Source: a virus. Taken from it: a stretch of DNA of 32,573 nt. The number at the start of each line of letters is the position of its first letter. The first letter of the stretch is position 1. Below, piece after piece: positions 8,701-17,722 of the stretch. A program made the translations under genes and the position numbers. The stretch spans positions 1 through 32,573 of the IMG/VR virus record IMGVR_UViG_3300037245_000905. One strand, given 5' to 3'. Under the pieces are notes generated by a model. That model searched no databases. It worked only from the letters and a program-made list of their open reading frames with translations, and had not been told where the DNA came from.

Positions 8701-9605
8701 GCCATAGTAGCAGCTATGAGACCTTCTTGCAATCTGCGATCTAAGAATCCTTTCACTCCACCTTCAGGCTTCTTACCGTAGAGTATGTAAGATGTCGCTT
8801 CTCCCCACGTACCCTGTGCCTGTTCTTCCAAGGCTTCTTCAACAGCGGTCTTGAGTGTTGCTTTAGTAATCTCCTTGACTTTACCGAGCTTGCCAACAGC
8901 TTTTTTCAGCACTGTAGCATGAGCCTTTTTACCTACCTTAATGAGGCCCTTCAACTGCATAAGCTCTAACGCCGTAGCCACAGAGCCATACATAAAGTAA
9001 GCTTTCTCAGCCGTCTCTTCAGACTCGCCATCGGCTATCGCTGTGTCGTAACCAGACTGACCCTCTGCACTGAATACCAGTGTAGCAGCTACGTGCGGCT
9101 GACCGGCAGCAGTAGCCAGTCCCGCCACGACCAACAACGGTAAAGCTTCAGTGACTGCGACAGCCAGTTTATCCGGGCTGCTCACCAAGTCAAGGAAGTT
9201 CTCTGGCGGAGTAGTCTCCCACTCTGGGTGTCGATCCATCATCCTCTGTACCAATGCGTCTTCACGGTTGAGTGCATTATTGTACCACTCTTTAACACCC
9301 TCTACTACCTTAGCAGCAGGTATCTTTTTCGGGTCGTATCCCGAAGGAGCGTAAGACGGACCGGCGTGAAACTTCTTGCCGGTCTCAAGTGTCTTCGCCA
9401 TGTGTTTAGGGAGGTACCTGATTCCACGACTCATGCTCATCAGTCCACGAGTGAGGGCACCGCCCATTCTCTGCGGGAAAGTACCTGTCTGTTTTTCCCC
9501 ACCAGTCAAAGGGTCGATGCTGTCGAATATATCAGGCTCACGTACTCGCTTCTGAGCCAATGCTTGCTTTTGCTCATCTGCTATCTTATCAAATATATCA
9601 GGCAT
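5712..9605 (-). CDS. Large internal virion / DNA-ejection-like protein, 1297 residues
   Basis: The largest gene in the window. N-terminal residues 2-6 and 24-28 repeat PDIFD. Then come hydrophobic segments (LPLLVVAGLATAAG near 160; IAATMAGGTAVGGVTTAMF near 300), a long charged helical middle, a QDNYFPIKVIDL motif near 805, a helical segment ending in SRQFISGF-like residues (TRQFISGFNYVAMHP near 940), and a hydrophobic region near 1160-1195. The NYFPI motif and following helices resemble the large polyvalent-protein-associated segments found in giant phage proteins. Position after the tail genes and alternation of helices and membrane-like segments suggest a protein carried in the capsid and ejected with DNA. 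No peptidoglycan hydrolase motif was seen. Start overlaps the upstream stop (TAATG). Confidence 0.75.
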   Translation of the reverse strand: MPDIFDKIADEQKQALAQKRVREPDIFDSIDPLTGGEKQTGTFPQRMGGALTRGLMSMSRGIRYLPKHMAKTLETGKKFHAGPSYAPSGYDPKKIPAAKVVEGVKEWYNNALNREDALVQRMMDRHPEWETTPPENFLDLVSSPDKLAVAVTEALPLLVVAGLATAAGQPHVAATLVFSAEGQSGYDTAIADGESEETAEKAYFMYGSVATALELMQLKGLIKVGKKAHATVLKKAVGKLGKVKEITKATLKTAVEEALEEQAQGTWGEATSYILYGKKPEGGVKGFLDRRLQEGLIAATMAGGTAVGGVTTAMFTNGRKKSSAKDSKKHIAEIDNAIKDDPNLSPDEKLATLAEFDTIIDGVLKGEFDVTPDESVAKATPERQQDAAKSTMDTKAEVIADTQALQQMEYEQLLELVEQGDELAAMRIQEMAAEQALEEALPSYEALFSKAIEGDEVAKTAILNGEYKGGRARNEALQAENRVDPDVPATDEKAKKFSLIKVHSLARLMNMNKKDRQKIQVDLVGKKSMKDMTPDEAKKVEGYFVAEAKERGLVSSTGIELAESIKGDVTQKSQEELSGTSPAAWKTILQAPGKVIEHFLAGSRRVERMLEALDGFTEGPIYNSIWRPVHGALVQSRMAHNQRVARFRDALADIMAPELDTEEGLQAAQEALAVEDAAAGKKARKLTKRAVRKLVGASLWAKYITGGKSVIVEATATEPALELSASEKIGAFLAMKNPDSMQHLKAGNLSQYSNPDAILLKIIDSITPQERAIAEYILKDLETNFDRANQAAVIGLGRQLEQQDNYFPIKVIDLADMKTEDFLSELENRPAREGFKTEPAETKKRIKGASQPLNLDSFGVYLNHTSRIEQFIHMAPVAKGVGAILNTKEFRQNLNSVTAGHGAKILDSWLKNSITGHAIEQSSLYAKILLMLRQKGVIFSLALNIPSVTRQFISGFNYVAMHPALLANTTKYMASSMKPKVFKQLENRMREKSDMMVTRNFEREVAAVKRQAQTARVLTGQQEFSNKALSWQRWADNKTTTIVWNSAYDAALHNESIQKQFDLDGSEQGAIEYADKMIMRTQPMGDVEHLPDFFRGGPIERLLTTFQNQVNNNLNFWAHDIVGEFKAGKIDKKMVAYRALFSNILPSAMFGAISRGGPPDDWKDALFDMAVYTVSPVFMVGRIFIDALLGFAGGQTSVEDIIPANFSKATQSGIKTITSEGEERKKAAKKTAKYALKTVGGLTGRIPNSVIRTGEGVYDIVTGETDDLRRLIYSDWSLTNYGWPGGEEEEKTKRMTF

Positions 9606-10531
9606 TATAGTGAGTACCCCCGTTCAGCCGCTATCTGGCGTGCCTTTGACCTGTCACCACCAGCTTCCTGCATTATAGATACAGCGATTTCTCTGGTGAG
9701 TACTTTAGGTTCTGGTGTTTCTTCTTCCATGCCAGTTTCAATCGGTACATCGTCGTAGCTTTTCTTCGGCATCGCTCTTGCTATACTGTCATGCAAAGGG
9801 TTGCGAGCTTCAGAAGGACCTGTAGGAGTACCACGAAACTGTGCCCCGTAGCCTCGTGACAGTGGACCCTTTGCTCGTATGGCTCTTATCTCCTTTGACT
9901 CGGTATCCCACTTCCACTTCTTACCCTGCGTACCTACCCACGAATCCCACTCCGAGTCTACCTGCCGTTGCTTATTGGAGTCCATGCTATCGTAACCAAT
10001 GTTTGTACGCCACGCTTTGTACTGACGCATTATGGAAGCCTGCGAGTATCCCTTTACATCCGGTGCCAGCCTGTCCACGCCAAAGAGTTCCCTCTTCCTT
10101 ATGGTACCCTTTCCAGCCGCCAACGCAAACTCCTCAGCACTCTCCTCATACGCATCTAACTGCGAGGGGGAGAACGGAGCAGCAAACTTCTCTTGCACCG
10201 GGGGCTTCATCGAAGCTGTCCTCGCTGCCATTACTTCTTGTGGGAGGACAGTAGCCCAGTTAGACTCCACGCCTTCCTGCTCAGAGAGCAAGCCAAGGTC
10301 AATCATGTCCTGCGTCTTACGAAGGGTGTGCTTCCTCTGCATTATGTAAGCTCTCTGCTGATCGAACTCGCTCTGCATCTTCCTGATCTCTTCATCGTAC
10401 TGGTCAGGCTGAAGCTGTTGATCGGCTAATTGAGCCTGTCTTTCTCCAAAGCCCGCAACCATTCGATTGTAACTCTGCTCAAGATAAAGCCCCGGTGTCG
10501 AAGACGGTCCCATCTGATTAAAGTCTGCCAT
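9605..10531 (-). CDS. Putative virion protein, helical, 308 residues
   Basis: AGGAG (10538-10542 on the + coordinates) lies six bases from the ATG at 10531, better than the GTG at 10534. Gln/Glu-rich N-terminal helices (QAQLADQQLQPDQYDEEIRK) suggest a coiled coil; the C-terminal part has polar linkers and a helical end (EIAVSIMQEAGGDRSKARQI). Lies between a small virion-region gene and the 1297-residue protein and overlaps it by one base, so the two are probably made together. Family not recognised. Confidence 0.65.
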   Translation of the reverse strand: MADFNQMGPSSTPGLYLEQSYNRMVAGFGERQAQLADQQLQPDQYDEEIRKMQSEFDQQRAYIMQRKHTLRKTQDMIDLGLLSEQEGVESNWATVLPQEVMAARTASMKPPVQEKFAAPFSPSQLDAYEESAEEFALAAGKGTIRKRELFGVDRLAPDVKGYSQASIMRQYKAWRTNIGYDSMDSNKQRQVDSEWDSWVGTQGKKWKWDTESKEIRAIRAKGPLSRGYGAQFRGTPTGPSEARNPLHDSIARAMPKKSYDDVPIETGMEEETPEPKVLTREIAVSIMQEAGGDRSKARQIAAERGYSL

Positions 10532-10540
10532 CACTATCTC

Positions 10541-10795
10541 CTAGCCAAATATTTCTTTCGTTAGTTTCACAGCAACGTCTTGTGCCTGCATGTCTATCCC
10601 CTTATTGATCGCACGAAGTAACTTATCGGTTAGCCAAGCCTCCACCCGAATTTTGGTGTTGGGATATTTATCTATCTTCTTGCCGATATCTTCAGGGTCC
10701 TCTATAAGAGGCATCGGATGCTTCCTGAGAAAAGCTGCTGCTGCTTTTGATACATTCAAGTCAATTATCGTTATAGTTAATTCTAAATCAGCCAT
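10541..10795 (-). CDS. Small hypothetical protein, 84 residues
   Basis: Starts MADLELTITIIDLNVSKAAA and has a helical C-terminus. A short beta strand, then a helix with a conserved-looking arrangement, then VEAWLTDKLLRAINKG, is a pattern seen in small phage proteins encoded near tail genes. AAAGG lies about eight bases upstream. Its stop sits inside the ribosome binding site of the next gene. Function unknown. Confidence 0.6.
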   Translation of the reverse strand: MADLELTITIIDLNVSKAAAAFLRKHPMPLIEDPEDIGKKIDKYPNTKIRVEAWLTDKLLRAINKGIDMQAQDVAVKLTKEIFG

Positions 10796-10807
10796 TGCGT
10801 GCCTTTC

Positions 10808-13800
10808 TTATACAATCTTTGTATCGTTCCCTAAGTCATCTGTAAACCATAGCTCACAAGGATCGGCATTCTTAACCCACAACTGGCCGAACCCAGCCGT
10901 ATCACCCTCCGACGCAGCCTTCTCAGCCATACGGAGTGAGCCATGAGTCTTTATCTCTAGCAGACTCGCCGAGCCTAGAACCATCTGGTTCGACATATCT
11001 GGTTCAGCGTTATACCCTATCGCCGTGGAGTCCTCGTACACAAATTGTGGAGTGAGCTTATGCCCGGTGTAAGAGCTTGATGAAGTGATGCCCCTTGAGA
11101 TAACCTCCAGAGTATTTGCATCATAAATTAAGAAAAGTATGATCTCATCATCTGGCATACCGGGTATCGCTCCTGTACCCTGTTCAAATTTCAGATTTAG
11201 GTACGTTCCATTTGCACCAAGACCATGACCCGTTACCGTGATACGATCATTGGCAACATCAAGATCAGAGTCATCAAAATTCACAGCACTTCCTGCATCC
11301 TCCGGGAATGCGTTGAAAGACTCAACGCCAAAAGCGATATTGTTGTCACCATCATTATATCTCCCTGCATTCAATCCAACAGCAAAGCAAAAGTCTCCTG
11401 TGTTTTGTTGACCAGATAGATAGCCGAATGCAGATTGGTAATTTCCAGTGTTGTACCGACCGGCATAATAACCAACCTGTGTACCACTATGACCCAAACC
11501 ATTACGTCCTGCTAAGTACCCTACAACCGTTCCTTTTATCTGGGGTATCAAAGCTGAACCTGCTCCGACTGCTGTGAAGAATAAGTCGTTGTCGAATCTA
11601 AGATTGCCACAATAGATGTAGTCATCAATAGCATCCGTCCAGTCTATATGCTCATCCTCTACAAAGTTGGTTAAAGCATTATGATCTATAGATGCTTCGA
11701 GGTCACTTGCCGTTTCTGCGATAGTCCTCACGGCATACGTATCATCAGCAGTGAGCTTTATAAAACTAGGCGAAACGTATGCGAGTCCAGAAATTGAGGT
11801 AAGTGCAGCATCGAATGCCTGCACGTCTGTACCTATTACTAAACTTAACTCTGCTGGTGTCACTGAATGTGGGTTGCCAGAAGTCAGCAAGCTGTGGTCA
11901 TAAGCTGCTTTAACATTAGCCACGGTCAACTCATTCGTACCATCACTGAGATTACCAGCAAGATATAAATTCCGATAGGATGTATAATTATAAGTTATCG
12001 AACCAGACGACCACGTTTTGAAGTAGTAGTCAACTCCGCTTGAGGAATTCCAGAAGGTTCCATTTGGCTGACCAGAATAACATCTACGACCACCAGCATA
12101 TACATTGCCATTGTAATGCACGAAGTAGTCATCATCATCCCCGGAAGGCTCAATAGCTATAACATACTGGGTGGTTGCTGAAAGAGATATAGGCGTCTCT
12201 AGGTCAAAGTCAAAATCTTCACCAGAAGTATTGTCAGTAATAGCACTCCCGTCTACCGTCACACTTGCTAACGGGGTCGGAGTAGTCGAAGGATTAGGCA
12301 CACCACCAAGAGCAGCATAAACGTGCAGGGTAAGATTCCCGGAAGCACCAACTTTTCTACTCATCCTGAAAGTTGCTCTCCCCAGATCAAAAGCCCCTAT
12401 CGTGGTGAAGCTCTGCCCCTCCCAACGATTAGCCCTAATACCCAGTCTGTTTGTTCCGGGGTTCGTTGTACTAACTATCTCTTCTGTGTACTCTGGTGGT
12501 ACTTCTGTTCTCTCCCCTATGTCATAAGTGTCATCTTCATCAGGGATTACACCACCAGTGTTCAGGACATCATTAGCATCCATATCCAGATCACCAGTCA
12601 TAGCTCTTGTACCAGCAAGGTCAAGATAAAGCAAGTGGTCATCAACGTCACCAAGACCAGAGATAGAGCCGTGGTCAATACCACTTTGAGCCGTAAACTC
12701 TAAGGCCGTCTCGCCAACATTAACTCTTGCGAATTTCAAAGCTTGATCGACATACGTAGACGGTGTATCAGTTAATCCTAAGAATGTTGTAATGCCACTT
12801 CCACCTGCACCACCACCAGCCGTAGAGTTCGGGATGAATCCTCTCAAGTCCTGATAAGAGTCGCCACCATCATAGTTTATCGTACTGGCTTTTCTCTGTA
12901 TCGTAAACCTTCCAATGAGAAAACCAACACCCTTATACAAAGAAGGGATGGCATAGTTTGCATAATTAGAAACGTCAATCTGTGCCTGTGCTTCCGTAAC
13001 GTAATCAGTTTCAGGAAGATTGCACATCACATGAGAAACCTCACCACTCTTATTGCATATTCCCCATACAACTATACTGAGCCATCTGTTGTTTGCAATG
13101 GTCCCACCATCGGCTGTTTTCGTTATACTGTTCAGAGTAGTTATAGGATTGTATGCAGTGTCCGGGTCATTCACAACATGAAGTATATCAGTCGGCATTT
13201 CAAATGAAGGAAAAGTCTGTTCGTGCATCTGGTATACTTTACCGGAAGTTACAGATACATACGAGTTCGCTGTATCAGCTACCGTCAAAGTTGCTTCTGT
13301 ACCAGACTTCCACTCAGCGACCATCGCTCTTATTCTTTGACCGAGATGAGACAGATGCCCTTGATTGTTAACAGTACTCTGGATTTCATCATTCCAGTTC
13401 TGATTTCGTAAAGGCCCTTCTGTTCCAACAGTTGCAGCAGACTGCATTACTAACTCAGCTACTCTTATGTGTTCTGCTGCGGGCCATGACGTATCTGCTG
13501 TTAATACCTTTGTTGATTGTGGGATAAAGATATAGCATGTTAGAGGAACCGTATCAGTTCCGACATACGCAGTGATATCAATGGTTGCTCCGGGGTCTGT
13601 ATCGAGCATTGTAAAGCCATCACTGAAAATCATAGTCATATCAGGATGACTGTTGGTCGGCGTAAGTGTGCCTGTCACAGTCCCAGTATCTTCTGTTACT
13701 CTAAAATCAAATGGCTCTCTGAAAGCTCCATTCCAGAAATTCTGAATAGTATCTGTAATCTCATTCGTGATAGAGACAGTGACGTTCCCATCTTCTACAC

Positions 13801-14428
13801 CAACAACACCTACGCCACCGATCAACAAGCTATAGTTAGGGAACGCCGGTGCAGTATTTGTAAGATCACCTGCTACGGCTGCATCAAGGTAAACAAACCC
13901 CGTTGACAATCCAGAAGTATTTATGCCACGAACTTTCCCAGACCTTGTTGCAAGTCCGTATTCACCTATGGCAATAGTGGAAGTAACTACCGCTAAAGTT
14001 CCAAAGCAGTTTAGGAAGTTATCAGCTTGAGCGTATGCAACATGAGGCGTACCATCCGCGGTAACGCCACCTGTGGGATGAACTACTTTTCCATCTGTTA
14101 ACTCAGCCCCAGTATTATTATATACCTTGAACACAAACTCTTGACCCAGTTGAAGAACCGGACCAAGACCAGTCGTGACATCAATAGTATGGTCATCGGC
14201 ATTCCACTTTACTCTGCCTTCAGGACCGTCACCGGGAGTAGCTGTGATATCGAAGTCAATGTAACTGACATCGGTGATCGGATTACCTGTCATGCCCAAG
14301 CTGCCGTTAAGGGTCAGTCCCGCAAATGTAGGTGTAGCCCCAGTGTTCAGTGCAGCATCAAGTTTAGCGATAGAGTGACAGATACTGTTCACATCTTGGG
14401 GATTAGGTTTTGGTACGAGTCTGGACAT
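10808..14428 (-). CDS. Tail fiber / host-recognition protein, 1206 residues
   Basis: A long modular beta-rich protein. The N-terminal part is likely for virion attachment. Shaft motifs typical of phage fibers recur: DDHLLYLDLAGTRAMTGDLD, DDTYDIGE near 635, YRNLYLAGNLSDGTNELT near 818, and NFVEDEHIDWT. Between the two halves of the TYDIG/YRNLYL motif sits a jelly-roll-like domain of about 150 residues (about 663-810). Residues about 966-1042 hold a YadA-head-like roll with repeated Y/A-x-G-x-x-AG/SG units (GYYAGRYNTG, FGYLSGQQNTG, VGLNAGRYNDG). An ITVTGHGL domain follows, and the chain ends FGQLWVKNADPCELWFTDDL. Probably trimeric and host-binding. Confidence 0.85.
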   Translation of the reverse strand: MSRLVPKPNPQDVNSICHSIAKLDAALNTGATPTFAGLTLNGSLGMTGNPITDVSYIDFDITATPGDGPEGRVKWNADDHTIDVTTGLGPVLQLGQEFVFKVYNNTGAELTDGKVVHPTGGVTADGTPHVAYAQADNFLNCFGTLAVVTSTIAIGEYGLATRSGKVRGINTSGLSTGFVYLDAAVAGDLTNTAPAFPNYSLLIGGVGVVGVEDGNVTVSITNEITDTIQNFWNGAFREPFDFRVTEDTGTVTGTLTPTNSHPDMTMIFSDGFTMLDTDPGATIDITAYVGTDTVPLTCYIFIPQSTKVLTADTSWPAAEHIRVAELVMQSAATVGTEGPLRNQNWNDEIQSTVNNQGHLSHLGQRIRAMVAEWKSGTEATLTVADTANSYVSVTSGKVYQMHEQTFPSFEMPTDILHVVNDPDTAYNPITTLNSITKTADGGTIANNRWLSIVVWGICNKSGEVSHVMCNLPETDYVTEAQAQIDVSNYANYAIPSLYKGVGFLIGRFTIQRKASTINYDGGDSYQDLRGFIPNSTAGGGAGGSGITTFLGLTDTPSTYVDQALKFARVNVGETALEFTAQSGIDHGSISGLGDVDDHLLYLDLAGTRAMTGDLDMDANDVLNTGGVIPDEDDTYDIGERTEVPPEYTEEIVSTTNPGTNRLGIRANRWEGQSFTTIGAFDLGRATFRMSRKVGASGNLTLHVYAALGGVPNPSTTPTPLASVTVDGSAITDNTSGEDFDFDLETPISLSATTQYVIAIEPSGDDDDYFVHYNGNVYAGGRRCYSGQPNGTFWNSSSGVDYYFKTWSSGSITYNYTSYRNLYLAGNLSDGTNELTVANVKAAYDHSLLTSGNPHSVTPAELSLVIGTDVQAFDAALTSISGLAYVSPSFIKLTADDTYAVRTIAETASDLEASIDHNALTNFVEDEHIDWTDAIDDYIYCGNLRFDNDLFFTAVGAGSALIPQIKGTVVGYLAGRNGLGHSGTQVGYYAGRYNTGNYQSAFGYLSGQQNTGDFCFAVGLNAGRYNDGDNNIAFGVESFNAFPEDAGSAVNFDDSDLDVANDRITVTGHGLGANGTYLNLKFEQGTGAIPGMPDDEIILFLIYDANTLEVISRGITSSSSYTGHKLTPQFVYEDSTAIGYNAEPDMSNQMVLGSASLLEIKTHGSLRMAEKAASEGDTAGFGQLWVKNADPCELWFTDDLGNDTKIV

Positions 14429-14454
14429 TGCAAAAAGCTCCCCAAAAATTACTG

Positions 14455-15216
14455 TTAGTTACCGAAATCGAGATAGTTATTCATCCCGATATTCATGCCG
14501 TAAGCGGATGAACTTAACGGCTTCGACGAAGAAGTAGTTACTCTCGCAACGTCACCCCCTACAGGTGGACCCATTAACGGTTTCTTAGCATAGGTTGCTG
14601 CACCGAAGTAAACCCCCGGAGTCTTAACGGCTGGCTTATACGGCTGCAAGTTCAATGAAAGTGGCTTGGCCTTCTCAGTTTTCTTAGCCGGTGCCGCTGC
14701 CGTGGGTCGAGTAGGAGGCTGATAGCCCGGTGCCCTACCTGTACCGAAACCGGGAGTTGCACTGCCACCGCCGCCACCACCATAGCTCGCTGCTAGGGGA
14801 GTAGTTGAAGTCGTGGTGCGAGCAGCCATCGATCCCTCCATACCTGCTTCCTGTGAGAGTATACCAGACATAGCAGAGAGTCTCGCTGTAGTCGCTCGTG
14901 CCAATGCAGGTTGTGCTACTTCTTCTTGATACTTCTTGCTAAGTCCACCCATCATCGAGGTGCCTGCCAGTCCAGCGGCTGCGAGACCCTGCATACCACC
15001 AGCTACAGCTTTCTTTTCTCCGCGTTCAATATCAGCTCCGATACCAGCCATGTACTTACCCTCTGGGGCATAGATGGCCTTAGCCTCTTCAAACAGGCTA
15101 CGCATCTTTTTGAGTGCAGCGGGATCGGTAGTTTGTCTCGTAGTCGCGGTAGACGAGCCACCGCCGCTAGGATATACCCTAGCCTGACTTATTTTGCCTT
15201 TACCTCCAAATGCCAT
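14455..15216 (-). CDS. Low-complexity virion protein, 253 residues
   Basis: GGAGG lies eight bases from the start, which overlaps the hub stop. A helical core (AALKKMRSLFEEAKAIYAPE to about residue 115, including GGMQGLAAAGLAGTSMM) is followed by a Gly/Ser/Thr/Pro-rich tail (SYGGGGGGSATPGFGTGRAP). Position between hub and fiber suggests a small structural or assembly component. No family recognised. Confidence 0.62.
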   Translation of the reverse strand: MAFGGKGKISQARVYPSGGGSSTATTRQTTDPAALKKMRSLFEEAKAIYAPEGKYMAGIGADIERGEKKAVAGGMQGLAAAGLAGTSMMGGLSKKYQEEVAQPALARATTARLSAMSGILSQEAGMEGSMAARTTTSTTPLAASYGGGGGGSATPGFGTGRAPGYQPPTRPTAAAPAKKTEKAKPLSLNLQPYKPAVKTPGVYFGAATYAKKPLMGPPVGGDVARVTTSSSKPLSSSAYGMNIGMNNYLDFGN

Positions 15217-16853
15217 TATTTACGCCTCCCAGAATCTTTCAAGTAAACAGATAGTTCTTCAAACCCCCAGCTTTCACCAGCGGTTGTATTCTCTAACTTT
15301 ACACCAAGGTAAACTCCTCGTGCAGTTTGTCGTCTAGTCGATCCTCTCAAATTTCCGGGGCCGACAAAGGTGCCAGCGAAATTAGGACTGGTACCAGCGT
15401 TCATCTTCTCCAAGATAGCAGCAGAAGTTCTCGCTGTGAATACCTTGAAATCAACGTCATCCGAGTCAGCCTGTGAGCCATCGGGTAAACCACCAGCGAC
15501 AGTGAGATCGAGTCCAGCGATAGTGCCCTCTCTTTGTGACACATCTGACATATGAACCGGGGCGAGAGAAACCTGACTGGAGATTGCAATTTCACTTCCA
15601 GAAAAAGCTACATCGTTCTTGGTAGCTTCATCAAAGTTTCTTATGTAACCATTGGTGCCCCCAAGGACAAGTCCCTTGAGCGTAGGATCATTGGAGTCAT
15701 AGTAAACTCCAGAGTAGATGCCACACTCAGTAGGATAAGTCTCAGGGAAGAAACCGCCAACTTCATTATCATCAAGTGCGTTAAGATCGTAGAAATAATT
15801 ACTGTTAGCACCAGTCGCCAGAACAGTAATAGCAACTAAGACACCATGCCTGTCATTGTCATACAGCAATGTTACCCTGTGAGTAAGCGGGCTTGCTGCT
15901 TCGTTTTTAATCAGACGTGGTAACTTAAATTGCGAGATGCACTGTGGTACACCGGGTATCGTTGTCCTGTAGAGTCCGTTGTTCCCCCAGAAGTAAAAGT
16001 TATTGGAATTATCCCAGCAGTAAGAGTTAGCACCAAAGATGCCGGTCGTTAAAGAAACTTCCCTTATAGCACCACCAGCCATAGGATCACCAAACATGGC
16101 CCATACGCTACTGGCACATCCAAAGACAAGGTAATCATCTTTATACGGAGCGAGGCATCGGACAATATCTCCAAGCTCGCCTAGATCGCTGGCACCACCA
16201 TAGACAGGAGACCCCGGATCATTGGCTATATAAGCAAAGTCAAATGGATTAGCCTGTCTCGTCATATACCACTGCTCAGGATGCTCAGGATCACCGGACA
16301 AAACGCACCGACCATTATACAGGCATCCAAGATAAGCCCTATTAGGCATCGACCCGGAAGCCCCACCAGCATACGGTGTCCAGTCATACCAATGAGGAGG
16401 ATCGGCTACATCACTCGGAGTGAAACCAGAGCCATCGCCACTGCCAGTAACAGCAGTAGATGTATCAAATGCCTCGGCATCACCAGCGTAATAAGCGTAA
16501 CCGTAAGTAAGCGTCTTCGCAGTGTTGGTAAACTTAATTACCATGTAAGCGACATCGCCACCGCCCTGATCTTGAGTGAGGAGATCACCGAAAGCATGTT
16601 GAGTGCCAAGGGCTGAGTGCGTCAACTTCGTATTACCGAAGTCAGCTACCTTCAGGTTAGCACCATTCACTATGAAGGCACTTTGAAACGCATTGAACAT
16701 ATTAAGTTGATCGGTTGTATCGATGTCGCCATTCGCGGCGGCCAATTCTACCATAGTCCCAGCGGCCATATCTAAATCCTCATACCATAATTCATTCCTG
16801 CCGATAGCAACAAGTCGGCGTAAGTTATTATACTCCGTGAGTGTCACAGCCAT
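15216..16853 (-). CDS. Tail hub / DNA-stabilisation-like protein, main body
   Basis: 545 residues from the ATG at 16853, which has GAGG seven bases upstream; the longer frame to 16871 is less likely. Residues about 11-26 are RRLVAIGRNELWYEDL, then a beta-rich body with NGANLKVADFGNTKLTHSA and, near 178-207, YNGRCVLSGDPEHPEQWYMT followed by NPFDF. That last signature is what I would expect in podoviral tail tubular protein B/P22 gp10-like hub proteins, which plug and stabilise packaged DNA. The usual N-terminal part of such proteins appears to be missing here and encoded separately (17723-17959). The start overlaps the stop of the upstream gene as TAATG. Confidence 0.75.
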   Translation of the reverse strand: MAVTLTEYNNLRRLVAIGRNELWYEDLDMAAGTMVELAAANGDIDTTDQLNMFNAFQSAFIVNGANLKVADFGNTKLTHSALGTQHAFGDLLTQDQGGGDVAYMVIKFTNTAKTLTYGYAYYAGDAEAFDTSTAVTGSGDGSGFTPSDVADPPHWYDWTPYAGGASGSMPNRAYLGCLYNGRCVLSGDPEHPEQWYMTRQANPFDFAYIANDPGSPVYGGASDLGELGDIVRCLAPYKDDYLVFGCASSVWAMFGDPMAGGAIREVSLTTGIFGANSYCWDNSNNFYFWGNNGLYRTTIPGVPQCISQFKLPRLIKNEAASPLTHRVTLLYDNDRHGVLVAITVLATGANSNYFYDLNALDDNEVGGFFPETYPTECGIYSGVYYDSNDPTLKGLVLGGTNGYIRNFDEATKNDVAFSGSEIAISSQVSLAPVHMSDVSQREGTIAGLDLTVAGGLPDGSQADSDDVDFKVFTARTSAAILEKMNAGTSPNFAGTFVGPGNLRGSTRRQTARGVYLGVKLENTTAGESWGFEELSVYLKDSGRRK

Positions 16854-16867
16854 TATATATCCTCGTA
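16851..16867. repeat. Gene-boundary repeat, copy 1
   Basis: CATTATATATCCTCGTA. Read on the - strand it encodes the final Tyr-Glu-Asp plus one residue and the stop of the upstream gene, while its GAGG and ATG start the hub gene. Copy 2 at 17957-17973 differs by one base. Confidence 0.75.
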
Positions 16868-17704
16868 CCAAACCTCGTTATTGCTAATCGCCACTAGACG
16901 CTTGATCGTACTTAGGTTCGTTGACGGTGGCATAAGGCTTTCCACGGTGAACGTCCACACTGACCCAGTTACCACATCTACACCATCATTGCCGTCGATC
17001 CGCCACGAGTACTCTTGTCCCAGTGTCAGAGTATCTGAGATGGTGAGTGACAGTTCTCCATACCCAGTTTCTACGAGGACCATTGATCCAGTCGGCCCAA
17101 AATAAACTTCGTAGTCATCGAAGTCAGGATCATTAGGGTCGGCCCACGATAAGTCGACACCGCCAGATGGCTGTCCAGTTGCTTCATCAGCAGGCGATGG
17201 GGTATCAACTTGGCTGTTTCCTGTTGCCGCCCCCCATGCTTGAAACCACATGCCTTGCGTGTTTATAACGCCGGTCCACGTAGAACCACTATCAGATGAA
17301 GCCCCCCTGTATCCTGATGTGTTGCTAAAACCATAGGCCCACTGAAACATATTACTGCTGTTAGGTCCAGCAGATGATACTACTACGACGTACTCTTGTC
17401 CACTACTAAGTGCCAGAGGAGACGATAAAGTAAATGTTATCTCAGCCTCAGATGTCGGCAGTAACGCTTGGAGAATCTGTACGGTAGCTAGGCTGGACCC
17501 AGTTGGTTTATGTGCCCCATCAGCAGCGAATATATCTACATCGACACTGACACAGTTATTTACCCGTTTACCTTCTAGGACGATGTACTCTAAGTCATAG
17601 CCACCAGAAGGAGTAAAGGTGTTCATTTTATAAAAGGTGCTGTAAACATTTTCGTAGAGTGACCCGAAGTTATTCGGCTCGTTGTAATTGTATTTAGTAC
17701 TCAT
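16853..17704 (-). CDS. Two-domain beta protein with hub-derived C-terminal peptide
   Basis: Residues about 15-158 form a jelly-roll-like anchor domain (FTPSGGYDLEYIVLE, LSSGQEYVVVVSSAGP, MWFQAWG) similar to the domain inserted in the fiber. Residues about 165-255 are fibronectin-III-like (PSPADEATG, LSWADPNDPDFDDYEVYFGP, YSWRIDGND, VWTFTVE). The last 17 residues (IKRLVAISNNEVWYEDI) copy the N-terminal peptide of the hub gene. Probably a tail decoration or host-binding protein; fibronectin-like domains on phage tails often serve weak surface adhesion. It sits between the two apparent halves of the hub protein. Confidence 0.7.
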   Translation of the reverse strand: MSTKYNYNEPNNFGSLYENVYSTFYKMNTFTPSGGYDLEYIVLEGKRVNNCVSVDVDIFAADGAHKPTGSSLATVQILQALLPTSEAEITFTLSSPLALSSGQEYVVVVSSAGPNSSNMFQWAYGFSNTSGYRGASSDSGSTWTGVINTQGMWFQAWGAATGNSQVDTPSPADEATGQPSGGVDLSWADPNDPDFDDYEVYFGPTGSMVLVETGYGELSLTISDTLTLGQEYSWRIDGNDGVDVVTGSVWTFTVESLMPPSTNLSTIKRLVAISNNEVWYEDI

Positions 17705-17722
17705 ATCGTCACCCGATTAAGT

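Noticed and set aside
9228-9758. 176-residue + strand frame across the junction of two - strand genes
   Set aside because: Antisense to well-supported genes, no domain, no operon context.
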